Part shown: positions 7,259 to 14,549 of the stretch, piece by piece | How positions within the stretch are numbered: position 1 is the first letter of the stretch | Layout: every line of letters begins with the position of its first letter | NCBI GenBank assembly: GCA_002499455.1 | Contig: DALN01000115.1 | Coordinates: 1,836-19,618 of the forward strand | Reading direction: 5' to 3' | DNA: 17,783 nt | Source: Methanoculleus sp. UBA77 | GTDB taxonomy: Archaea; Halobacteriota; Methanomicrobia; Methanomicrobiales; Methanoculleaceae | The notes under the pieces: generated by a model | Told to the model about the DNA's origin: nothing | The model's database searches: none | Seen by the model: the letters and a program-made list of their open reading frames with translations, nothing else | Position numbers and translations under genes: made by a program

Positions 7259-7702
7259 GTGAGAAGAGGGTGCCCGGGGTTTCTGCTCGTTGCCTGCCTC
7301 ATCGGCGCTATTGCCGTAGCCGGCTGCACGGAGACACCCGGAGGGCCTGAGGCGCCGACGCCGGAAGAGACTCCGGCTGCCCATGTCATCTATGCCCCCA
7401 CCGGGCCGCATCCCTCGTTCTCAGCCGCTATCACAGCATCGGAGAAGCGTTTCCGTGCAGACTCGTCCTGTTACTGGGTCGTGACAGGGGCGGTGACCAA
7501 CACCGGCACTGCCCCCGGGAGAAACGTCGTCATCCGGTTCATGCTCATCGATGATGAGAGCAATATGGTCCGGTCGACCGAGACCCTTCTCATCCCGAGG
7601 TTCCCGGCGGGAGAGACGAAGATATTTACGATCGATCCGCTCCCCGGCGACTGCGACCGGCAGTACCGCGCCGGGATCGACGTTACGCACGACATCCCGT
7701 AA
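7259..7702 (+). CDS. Small archaeal lipoprotein with a beta-sandwich (FxLYD-like) domain
   Basis: 147 residues. The N-terminus VRRGCPGFLLVACLIGAIAV is a signal peptide with two arginines, ending in a lipobox-like AVAGC; Cys23 would be the lipid-modified residue. A Pro/Glu/Thr-rich linker (TETPGGPEAPTPEETPAA) follows. The compact domain has SCYWVVTGAVTNTGTAPGRNVVIRFMLID and a late PRFPAGETKIFTID, the pattern of FxLYD/DUF3426-like extracytoplasmic beta domains (V.G.V.N.G......V.v...l.d). Two domain cysteines (about residues 67 and 134) could form a disulfide. The start is set by the Shine-Dalgarno at 7244. No enzymatic residues are recognised; a surface or assembly role is inferred only from location. 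It is followed after 4 bases by the broken small gene at 7707. Confidence 0.85.
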   Translation: MRRGCPGFLLVACLIGAIAVAGCTETPGGPEAPTPEETPAAHVIYAPTGPHPSFSAAITASEKRFRADSSCYWVVTGAVTNTGTAPGRNVVIRFMLIDDESNMVRSTETLLIPRFPAGETKIFTIDPLPGDCDRQYRAGIDVTHDIP

Positions 7703-7706
7703 GGCT

Positions 7707-7909
7707 ATGGATGAGCCGGGTCGAAGAAGGCAGCAGGAGAGCGGACACGAGGTGAGCTTGCCGGCGCCATCGAGCGTAAGGAGACCTATCCGGAACAGGA
7801 AGAACTCCACGCCACGGTACGCGAGCGGATGCAGGCCCTGGTCTCTGCGAACAGGGACCGCTGGCACCACGAGTACGATTACCGGCAGGCAGATGGGCGG
7901 ATGCCCTAA
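7707..7909 (+). pseudogene. Short gene disrupted by an apparent one-base deletion
   Basis: The ATG lies 4 bases after the lipoprotein stop. Its frame opens MDEPGRRRQQESGHE, then becomes Ser/Pro/Arg-rich and uncharacteristic. In another frame, from about 7754 to the TAA at 7907-7909, the sequence reads ELAGAIERKETYPEQEEL, then HATVRERMQALVSANRD, ending RWHHEYDYRQADGRMP. It has the charged helical character and G/C third positions of neighbouring genes. This second frame has no start codon before an internal ATG at 7829. Total length is 203 bases, one short of 68 codons, so one lost base near 7750 explains the break and would restore a 67-residue protein. Sequencing error, true pseudogene and programmed frameshift are all possible. 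I do not recognise the family. Its stop overlaps the stop of the convergent HEAT gene. Confidence 0.55.
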
Positions 7910-10900
7910 GACTCCGCGGGAGGAGTCCCTGTTGTGTGGATCGCATCGACGATCCGCTGCAGCACTGTCCGGGCTTCCTCCGGCGCCTCGTCAATGGCCT
8001 CGGTCAGTGCAGGAAGAGCGGTGTCACCCATATCGACCAGGGCCCGCTCGGCCCGCATCCGGACCATGAGCGCATCGTCACGGAGCGCCATGATGAGGGG
8101 GGCGACGGCTGCTTCCCCCCCAATCCGGGCAATGGTTCTCGTGGCGTTCGCTCGCGTCTCGATCGACGGGTCGGAGAGCGCTTCGACCAGTACCGGCAGC
8201 GCGTCGGCGCCGACCTGCTCCACCCCGGCCCAGCGGTCCCGGGCCATCAGGTAGAGCACCTCTTCCTCCCGGGTTTCGGGCTCCCAGCCTCCCGCCTCCA
8301 GCGCCTCGGCGACACCTTTCCGGACCTTCTCGTCCCGGGCCCGGAGGGCCTCGATCAGGTAGTCCCGCGCGGTGCCGCCGGGGTCCTTGAGGGCCTCGAG
8401 CGCGGCATGCCTGACCCGGTCGTCCACGTCGCTGAGCGCCTGGAGCAGCGGCTCGATGGCACGGCTGTCCCGGATGTAGCCAAGCGACCGTGCTGCGGCG
8501 ATCTGGACATCCTCGCTCCTGTCCCGCAGTGCCAGGACCAGCGGTTCTATCGCCAGTTTGCTCCCCATGTAGCCGAGCGCCTCTGCGACGGCTGCTCGCA
8601 CAGAGGCGTCGGGTTCCTGGTGCAGGGAGCCGATCAGGGCTTCGATAGCCCGTTTATTCCCGATCTTACCCAGGTTGCGGGCCGCGACGAGCCGGACGAA
8701 CTGGTCCGTATCGGTCAGGGCGCCCATGAGCGGTTCGACGGCGGTCTCGCGCATCTCGCCGAGAAGACTCGCGGCCGCCGTCTGGATCTCCGGGTTCTCA
8801 TCCCTGAGCGCACGAATGAGGCCGTCCACGGCAGGACGCCCCATCATGATGAGGCGCGTGGCGGCACCAAGCTGCGAGTTCCATTCCCTGTCTTTGAGCG
8901 CCGCAATGAGCGTGTCGATCTCCTGCCTGCCGGACTGCTCAAACGCCCTGGTATCTTCCTGCCGGGTTGATCTCTTCTTTTTCCCGACGCGCTCCTCATT
9001 CTGGACCTGGTTGCCGAGCGCTCTCCGCCACACGTCTATCACCTGCCGTTTCCGGAGAGCGGCGGCAGCTTTAGTCCGGACTTCTTCGTCCTCGTCCTCA
9101 AGAGCATACCGCAACGCTTCGCCCGCCCGTTCCCCCGGCATCTCCCAGAGGGCATCTATCGCCGCAAGGCGCATGCTCTTCTTCCCTTTCCTCAGGACCA
9201 GGAAGAGCGGCTCGACTGCAAGAGGGCCAAAGTCAGCGAGGGCCCGGGCAACGCTCCACCGGACTTCCGGCGCCGTGTCCCCCAGGTGCTCGATGAGGAT
9301 CGGGATCGACTCGGTTGCCCCGATGAGCCCTATTGCCTTTGCTGCCGTTACCCGGACAACAGGTATCGGGCTGTCCAGCGCCTCCTCAAGCGCCCCGAGC
9401 GCATCACGGCCGAAGACTGTGACGGCGTCCGCCGCAGCGACCCGGACACCATGGTAACCGTCGCCGAAGAGGGTGACGAGCGGCTGGATCGAGCGGCGAT
9501 CGCCGATACGCCCGAGTGCCCCGGCAACGGCGATCCGCACGTCTTCCCGTGCATCGCGAGAGAGCCCGATCAGCGGATCGACGGCATCGGGGTCCCTGAT
9601 CTCGCCGAGCGCCTCCGCAGCGGCGATACGGACGGTGTGGTGAGGATCGTTGAGCGCTTCGATGAGATATTCGACCGCCTCCTTCCCCATCCCCTGCAGC
9701 GCGGCAACCGCCGATGCCCTGATGGTCTCATCGCTGCTCCGGAGCGCTTCCAGGTACTGTTCCAGCGGCGTCTTTGTGGGGGCCGGGTCATCGACTGGCT
9801 CCGGCGCCTTCCGGGGGAGCTCCGGGATCTCCAGGTCCTCCACCCGGGCAACCTCTCCCGCAGCCCGGTCACGATCGAGTTCCTCCAGCCCGGCAGACTC
9901 GTCGCTCCTGGCGATCGCCTCCTCGAACTCGAGCGGGATGAGCTGATCGAGCGCGATGGGGTCGACTGCAACCGGGGCTTCCGTCCTGAGCCGGGCCTTG
10001 ACCTCAGCCCACGCCGCCTCCGCCCGCCGGCTCTCTTTGAGAAGATCGCTCAGACTTACGAGCTTCTCGGTCTCCCCGCCTGCCGGCTGTGCAGGCGGTT
10101 CTTCCGGACTTTTTTGTGCCGGTTCCACCTCCCGTACAGGCGCAGGCTTCCGGACCGGACCGCCCTTGAGGTAGGCCGGCCGCCCGAACTGCTTCTCAAA
10201 CCGCTTCTGGGTGGCAAGCCCCTCTTTGAGTTCTTTCTCGTACCGGGAGGTATCAACCGGCGCAGGCTGCTTCAGGGAAGCCTCCTCCTGCCGTCGCCGG
10301 ATATACTCAAGAGCTGCTTCGGCCCGTTGTTTGCGCGCAGGATTCTTGCACGAGGCCTCGGCGCTCAGGGCACTGAGCGCAGGCTGACCCAGCTGCCGCA
10401 GGGCTTCGCTCGCACCGGTGCGGACCCCCGAATATTCCACCTCCAGGGCCCGGATCAGCGGTATTATGGCCGGCCGCCCCATCCGGACGAGTTTGTTCCA
10501 CTGCTCGCCCGCGATCAGGTACTCTGCTCTCTGCAGATCGCTCTGCGGCACCCAGCCCAGCCGGTCGAGCGCCCATGCCGCCTCCATCCGTACCCGGTGA
10601 TTGGGATCGTTGAGGGCTTCGACCAGCACGGGTTTCGCCCGGTCGTCGCCCACCCGTCCGAGCGCCTCGACGACACATACACGGACATCTGTATCGGGGT
10701 CCTTCACTGCCCGTACGAGTGCCGGGGTAACACGGCTGTCGCGGATCTTCCCGAGCGCCCGTGCCGACTCGCACCGGATCCTGCGTTCGTTGCTGCCGAG
10801 GGCTTTCTGGAGGGTGGGGACGGCGGTCCCCTGGAGTTTGGCAAGTTCCCCCCAGTCTTCAAGGAGGAGATAAAACTCTGTCTTCTCGCGGAGGTCTTCG

Positions 10901-11406
10901 GGCGCCCATCGCAGCCCGGCAAGCGCGCTTGCCGCTTCTTTCTGGACGGAACGGTTACCGTCACGGAGCGCCTGTACAAGATGGGGTACGACCTTCTTAC
11001 CCGTCTCGCGGAGAGCAATCACCGCGGCACGCCGGATTGCCGGCTGCCCGTGGTGCAGGGCGGGCAGCAGCGCCTCGACCATTCCGTCCCCTGCCCCTGC
11101 TATGGCACGGGAGAGGGTTGTCTGCAGGGCAGGGTCCGCCCGAAGGATCAGGGCGAGGATGAGTGGAATGGAGGAGGTGCCGGCGGAAGCAAGGGCCTCC
11201 GCCATCCGGTCCCGTGGACCGGGGCCGGCACTGGAGAGGGCGCCAAGGAGGTCGGGGATGGCAGGGACGCCGAGGGTGCAGAGAGCCCGCGCCGCATCGC
11301 CGCGCATCACCGGATCTTCACCGGCGAGAATTCTGATCAGGCCAGGATAATCCTTCGCCTGTCGCAAACCCTCGATATTTGCTCGAAACTTGTCAAAGAG
11401 TACCAT
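7906..11406 (-). CDS. Large HEAT-repeat (PBS-lyase type) scaffold protein
   Basis: 1166 residues built almost entirely of about 31-residue HEAT units of the type VEPLI.AL.D....VR..AA.ALG.IGD. They form three arrays: residues about 20-370, 548-790 and 825-1145. The first linker (about 371-547) is charged and Pro/Glu/Lys-rich; the second (about 795-825) is Lys/Arg-rich (VGKKKRSTRQ). Three units carry a longer insert ending in a W...G..A pattern (around residues 165-205, 283-320 and 1038-1075). No signal peptide, membrane segment or catalytic domain, so a cytosolic protein-binding scaffold is likely; PBS-lyase HEAT proteins do not imply phycobilin chemistry in methanogens. The start at 11406 (MVLFDKFRANIEGL) begins the first helix. 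The longer frame to 11544 crosses candidate promoters and overlaps the intergenic region. Confidence 0.9.
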   Translation of the reverse strand: MVLFDKFRANIEGLRQAKDYPGLIRILAGEDPVMRGDAARALCTLGVPAIPDLLGALSSAGPGPRDRMAEALASAGTSSIPLILALILRADPALQTTLSRAIAGAGDGMVEALLPALHHGQPAIRRAAVIALRETGKKVVPHLVQALRDGNRSVQKEAASALAGLRWAPEDLREKTEFYLLLEDWGELAKLQGTAVPTLQKALGSNERRIRCESARALGKIRDSRVTPALVRAVKDPDTDVRVCVVEALGRVGDDRAKPVLVEALNDPNHRVRMEAAWALDRLGWVPQSDLQRAEYLIAGEQWNKLVRMGRPAIIPLIRALEVEYSGVRTGASEALRQLGQPALSALSAEASCKNPARKQRAEAALEYIRRRQEEASLKQPAPVDTSRYEKELKEGLATQKRFEKQFGRPAYLKGGPVRKPAPVREVEPAQKSPEEPPAQPAGGETEKLVSLSDLLKESRRAEAAWAEVKARLRTEAPVAVDPIALDQLIPLEFEEAIARSDESAGLEELDRDRAAGEVARVEDLEIPELPRKAPEPVDDPAPTKTPLEQYLEALRSSDETIRASAVAALQGMGKEAVEYLIEALNDPHHTVRIAAAEALGEIRDPDAVDPLIGLSRDAREDVRIAVAGALGRIGDRRSIQPLVTLFGDGYHGVRVAAADAVTVFGRDALGALEEALDSPIPVVRVTAAKAIGLIGATESIPILIEHLGDTAPEVRWSVARALADFGPLAVEPLFLVLRKGKKSMRLAAIDALWEMPGERAGEALRYALEDEDEEVRTKAAAALRKRQVIDVWRRALGNQVQNEERVGKKKRSTRQEDTRAFEQSGRQEIDTLIAALKDREWNSQLGAATRLIMMGRPAVDGLIRALRDENPEIQTAAASLLGEMRETAVEPLMGALTDTDQFVRLVAARNLGKIGNKRAIEALIGSLHQEPDASVRAAVAEALGYMGSKLAIEPLVLALRDRSEDVQIAAARSLGYIRDSRAIEPLLQALSDVDDRVRHAALEALKDPGGTARDYLIEALRARDEKVRKGVAEALEAGGWEPETREEEVLYLMARDRWAGVEQVGADALPVLVEALSDPSIETRANATRTIARIGGEAAVAPLIMALRDDALMVRMRAERALVDMGDTALPALTEAIDEAPEEARTVLQRIVDAIHTTGTPPAES

Positions 11407-11584
11407 ATCACTGTATCCGTTGAGTGTGTGCCGGAGTCGCCGAACGGAAGCCTGAGTTTTCAGTATATTCTCATCGGGAACCAATATATTCCGTTCTGTG
11501 CCTGATGATGCGGCGCAGCTGGAAACCCTGCCGGGCCAGAGCATGCGAATCTTTATCGGTGTGACCCGGATATACGGGGACCCT
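11407..11584. promoter_or_regulatory. Divergent promoter region between the HEAT gene and the GalT-like gene
   Basis: A 178-base interval. On the minus strand two TATA-type elements occur in tandem: GAATATATTGG (about 11481-11491) and GAATATACTG (11461-11470). The nearer one would start HEAT transcription near 11440, leaving a leader of about 34 bases. On the plus strand CTTTATCGG (11551-11559) would start transcription near 11580, about 5 bases before ATG 11585. No operator palindrome was noticed. Confidence 0.45.
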
Positions 11585-12649
11585 ATGGTTCAGGTTCAGG
11601 TCAAACTTGATATCACCAGGCTCCCGGCCATCGTGCAGGAGCTCGCCCCGGATCTGGAAGATCTCGTCGCCCGGATCTACTCCTGGTACGTCGAATCCGG
11701 GCACCTGGTCTTCCCCGACGCAATGCGCGAGTGGGTGCGGGAGAAGTACGGCGATATCGAGACACAGCAGATCGTCAGGGTGACCAACAACCAGACCGGC
11801 GAGAGCACGCTCTTTAACTCGGTCCGAGCACGCCGCCCGGTACTGACCCCGCGGACCGAGGAGACGCGGGAGATGCAGGCGCTTGCAGAAGGAGGGCCGT
11901 TTGCAAACCCCCTCGAGGAGACCCCTGCCGATACGTTCGGGAGGATCGACGGCGACCACTGGGTTACAGCAAGCAACATCGCCAAGTACGACTACCTCCA
12001 TGCCGTCATCATCGCAAAGGAGGACAACCCCTACGTCATTGCGGAACCGGAGATAGCCGATATGATCAGCGTTGCCATCCGGTGGTGCCAGGAGGCGAGC
12101 CGCACAAGCCCGGGGGCTGTCCATCCCTTTCTCATCTGGAACGTTCTCTGGCGTGCGGGGGCAAGCATCGTGCATAACCACGCCCAGGTGCTGCTCACCC
12201 ACCAGCTGTATGCCGCCCCGGCACGGCTGGAGGAGGTCAGGGAGGAGTACCGGTGCCGTTACGGGACCGAGTACTACGACGATCTCTTCCGGGCCCATAC
12301 CGCCATCGGCCTCGGGCTCGTCTACCGGAACGCCCGGATCATGGCACACCTCACGCCGAGAAAAGAGCATGAGGTCATGGTTGTCACGCAATCCCCGCAC
12401 GACCTTGCGCCGGCCTTCGCCAGGGTTCTTGAGTGCTACCGGAACATGGGGGTGCAGAGTTACAACGCGGCCGTGTACATGCCGCCGCTCTGCGAGGAAG
12501 GCCATTATATCGGATGGGTGGTGGACCGGGGCGACCTCTCCTCACGGACGTCGGATATCGGGGGGATGGAACTCTACGCGGGGACACCCGTCGTCGCGTC
12601 GGACCCCTTCCGCCTGATGGAGCATCTTACGGCCGTCATGCTGCCGTGA
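11585..12649 (+). CDS. GalT-like nucleotidyltransferase (HIT superfamily)
   Basis: 354 residues, close to the length of galactose-1-phosphate uridylyltransferases. The HIT-type active site is visible as SIVHNHAQVLL: H197-x-H199-x-Q201, where H199 would be the covalently nucleotidylated histidine. Upstream are GalT-like segments FANPLEETPADTFGR and HWVTASNIAKYDYLHAVIIA. Downstream, HLTPRKEHEVMVV and the MYMPP-like VYMPPLCEEG region form the second half of the two-domain fold. The expected reaction is transfer of a nucleoside monophosphate between a sugar-1-phosphate and a nucleotide donor; the sugar is unknown, so no symbol is given. ATG 11585 follows the TATA candidate at 11551; the frame is open to GTG 11498, but that part lies across the promoter. 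It converges on a glycosyltransferase with 3 bases between stops. Confidence 0.82.
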   Translation: MVQVQVKLDITRLPAIVQELAPDLEDLVARIYSWYVESGHLVFPDAMREWVREKYGDIETQQIVRVTNNQTGESTLFNSVRARRPVLTPRTEETREMQALAEGGPFANPLEETPADTFGRIDGDHWVTASNIAKYDYLHAVIIAKEDNPYVIAEPEIADMISVAIRWCQEASRTSPGAVHPFLIWNVLWRAGASIVHNHAQVLLTHQLYAAPARLEEVREEYRCRYGTEYYDDLFRAHTAIGLGLVYRNARIMAHLTPRKEHEVMVVTQSPHDLAPAFARVLECYRNMGVQSYNAAVYMPPLCEEGHYIGWVVDRGDLSSRTSDIGGMELYAGTPVVASDPFRLMEHLTAVMLP

Positions 12650-12652
12650 GTA

Positions 12653-13807
12653 TCAGCAGAGAAGCGTGTCGTGCTCCATGGCCCGCCCGTAAGAGCCCTC
12701 CATCCGTTCTGCGACGCGGCTCCACCCAAAACATCTCTTCACTTTGGATAGCCCCTTCTGCCCCATGGACAGCGCTTTTCCAGGGCAGTCCGCCACGCGG
12801 GAGAGCCCCAGGGCGATCGAGTCCGGGTGCGGCTGCACCTTGACGCCGTCGGCCTCGTGCTCGATGTTCTCGGCAAGCCCGCCGACATCGGAAGCGACGA
12901 CGCATCGCCCGGCGCTCCAGGCTTCGAGCAGCACAAGCCCGAACGGTTCGTTTCTGCTCGGAATCGCGACGACATCGCTTGCGTTGAGGAGCGTCACGTA
13001 ATCCGTGTCGGTCAGCCGCCCAAGAAAACGGACGGGAAGCGACCTGGCCCGGGTCTCAAGGCCGCGGCGCATCTGGCCGTCGCCGATAAAGGCGACCTCG
13101 CTGTCGGCATGCTCCCGGAGGAGGTGCGGAACTGCGTCCACCAGCATGTCCGGTCCTTTCTGCCACGCAAGTCTCCCGACAAAGAGGATGAGCGGTGCGT
13201 CAGGATCAAACCCGTAGCGCCGCTTCACGTCCGCCGGGTTGACCTCTGCCTGATAGTGGGCGGGCACGATGCCGTTCGGGACGACGTCGATCTTCCATTC
13301 GGGGATCTCGTAGAGGGTCATGGCCTCCCGGCGGAGGGTCGAGGAGACAGCCGTTACGCGTTTCGCGATTCTTCCGCCGTAACGCTCAATCCCCGATATC
13401 TCCGGAAACGGCCATCTGCTGCTTGCGGCGTTCCCGTTTCTCCCGAACTCCGTCGAGTGGTAGGTGAAGATGGTCTCCCTCTCCTTGAGCCGGTGGAGCG
13501 CGTCGACCACGTGCCAGTCATGAAAGTGCAGGAGGTCAAACGAGGGTGTGTCGAACTCAATAAACCGGTCGATCATTCTCCGGCTCATATCGGAGCAGTA
13601 CCGGACGATATCCCCTCCTGCCGGCCGGCAGTAATGGTACTGGACACCGTTGATCTCGGCGTCTCTCCCCTCTCCCCGCGTAAAGAAATGGACTTCGTGG
13701 TGTTGCGCCAGTGTCTCGGCGAGATTGCTCGCTGCGTTTGCAAGTCCACCGACCCGCTCCGCGTAGAGCGACTCCCAGCAGAAAAATGCTATCTTTAGAC
13801 GTTCCAT
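12653..13807 (-). CDS. Glycosyltransferase, GT4/GT5 glycogen-synthase-like
   Basis: 384 residues with the GT-B double-Rossmann fold. N-terminal domain: LKIAFFCWES, then the VGGLANAASNLAETL acceptor-side loop as in starch/glycogen synthases, and LLHFHDWHVV (HDWH at 96-99). C-terminal domain: PLILFVGRLAWQKGPDMLVDA, IGDGQMRRGLE, then SRNEPFGLVLLEAWSAGR, with the EX7E pair E287 and E295 that binds the nucleotide-sugar, and VVASDVGGLAE. It is a retaining transferase using a nucleotide-sugar donor, either for glycogen-like polymer or glycoconjugate synthesis; the sequence alone does not decide. ATG 13807 starts at the first beta strand and has GGGGGAGAG upstream. Longer in-frame starts (13894, 13906) add an Arg/Gly-rich extension unlike the family. 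The GalT-like neighbour could supply or recycle activated sugar. Confidence 0.9.
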   Translation of the reverse strand: MERLKIAFFCWESLYAERVGGLANAASNLAETLAQHHEVHFFTRGEGRDAEINGVQYHYCRPAGGDIVRYCSDMSRRMIDRFIEFDTPSFDLLHFHDWHVVDALHRLKERETIFTYHSTEFGRNGNAASSRWPFPEISGIERYGGRIAKRVTAVSSTLRREAMTLYEIPEWKIDVVPNGIVPAHYQAEVNPADVKRRYGFDPDAPLILFVGRLAWQKGPDMLVDAVPHLLREHADSEVAFIGDGQMRRGLETRARSLPVRFLGRLTDTDYVTLLNASDVVAIPSRNEPFGLVLLEAWSAGRCVVASDVGGLAENIEHEADGVKVQPHPDSIALGLSRVADCPGKALSMGQKGLSKVKRCFGWSRVAERMEGSYGRAMEHDTLLC

Positions 13808-14051
13808 ACGTTCTCTCCCCCACCGTAACCAGCCGGGATGCCGTTTTCCGCGAAGAGGCCCGGAGCAGAATGCCCCGGAAGGCAAGAACCGCATCCTCTC
13901 CTGCACCGGATATCCGGCGTCCCGGCTGACAGAATATCAGACCGACTGATCGAAGATCAGCGGCCCTCATACCCGCTGAACGTAGATATATCTTTCCTGA
14001 ATTTTTCAGGCGTGCCCGGGATGGGCGATCTTCGCAGAATCGGGGCGCCGC
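13808..14051 (-). promoter_or_regulatory. Long upstream region of the glycosyltransferase with TATA box and palindromes
   Basis: 244 bases with no supported gene. A perfect palindrome, AGATATATCT (13984-13993), reads on the minus strand as a TATA box preceded by a purine-rich CAGGAAAG (BRE-like). It would start transcription near 13962, giving a leader of about 155 bases. Three more perfect inverted repeats lie here: CCTGAA-TTT-TTCAGG (13996-14010, just upstream of the box), CTGATC-GAA-GATCAG (13946-13960) and CCGGATATCCGG (13906-13917). The last two would be inside the leader. The 13996-14010 hairpin could instead belong to the end of the upstream Mut7-C transcript. Confidence 0.45.
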
Positions 14052-14549
14052 TCAGGGGGAAAAGGACTCCTTGAGGCACTTTTCGAGGCGGTCGCTATGG
14101 GAGCCCATCCAGTAGAGCTTCCGGCAGACGGGGCACCACGAGAATCCCCGCCCCCGGATCTCGCGCGGGGCGTAGGGGGCCTCCCGGATCTCCCGGGTGG
14201 TTGCAGGCCGGAGGCGCGTGTTGCAGAGCGAGCAGCGGCTCATCCGGATTCCGGGTTCGATGAGGCCGAGGCCGGCGATCTGCCGGATCTGCTCCATGAT
14301 TGCCTCGGACTCGATATAGACGGCCCGGGCACCGCCCCGCCGTGCAAGCTCCCGGTCGCGGGTGAGGAGGATCCGGTCGTCCCTCACGGCAATATCGAGG
14401 AGGAGCGTATCCTCCCGGCTGCTGCCGGGGGTGAGGCTGTTTGCGCTCATCGTGTCGTAGCCCATGAACCGGAGGTAACGGGTGAGCGTCCCGAGCATCC
14501 TGTCGGTCAGGAACCTCTGTGTGCCGAGGTCAGTCGATCTGCGAGACAT
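14052..14549 (-). CDS. Mut7-C RNase-domain protein with zinc ribbon (COG1656 type)
   Basis: 165 residues. The N-terminal part matches the Mut7-C/DUF5615 PIN-like domain: FLTDRMLGTLTRYLRFMGYDT, then DTLLLDIAVRDDRILLTRDRELARR, with acidic residues at the usual nuclease positions (D16, D52 and D65 are the best candidates). A C-terminal zinc ribbon follows: C106-x-x-C109 and C139-x-x-C142 (WCPVCRKLYW). Family proteins are proposed RNases; substrates are unknown. Its ATG lies inside the end of the radical SAM gene (20-base overlap). This adds a short MSRRSTDLGTQR leader, but no other good start precedes the essential TDRMLG motif. The same frame is open far upstream through the radical SAM gene, but that part is not protein-like. 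Confidence 0.85.
   Translation of the reverse strand: MSRRSTDLGTQRFLTDRMLGTLTRYLRFMGYDTMSANSLTPGSSREDTLLLDIAVRDDRILLTRDRELARRGGARAVYIESEAIMEQIRQIAGLGLIEPGIRMSRCSLCNTRLRPATTREIREAPYAPREIRGRGFSWCPVCRKLYWMGSHSDRLEKCLKESFSP

Noticed and set aside
9286..11505. 739-codon open frame on the plus strand opposite the HEAT gene
   Set aside because: It is a shadow of the GC-rich HEAT gene: Arg/Pro/Leu/Gly-rich text with no domain, and the minus strand gives clean HEAT repeats throughout.
12653..13906. Longer glycosyltransferase start at 13906 or 13894
   Set aside because: The extra residues are Arg/Gly/Trp-rich and precede the natural first beta strand, although a GGAGAGG before 13894 kept it under consideration.
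13557..13970. 137-codon minus frame beginning near the predicted transcript start of the glycosyltransferase
   Set aside because: It runs into the glycosyltransferase in the wrong frame and its composition is not protein-like; an upstream ORF of this length overlapping the main start is unlikely.
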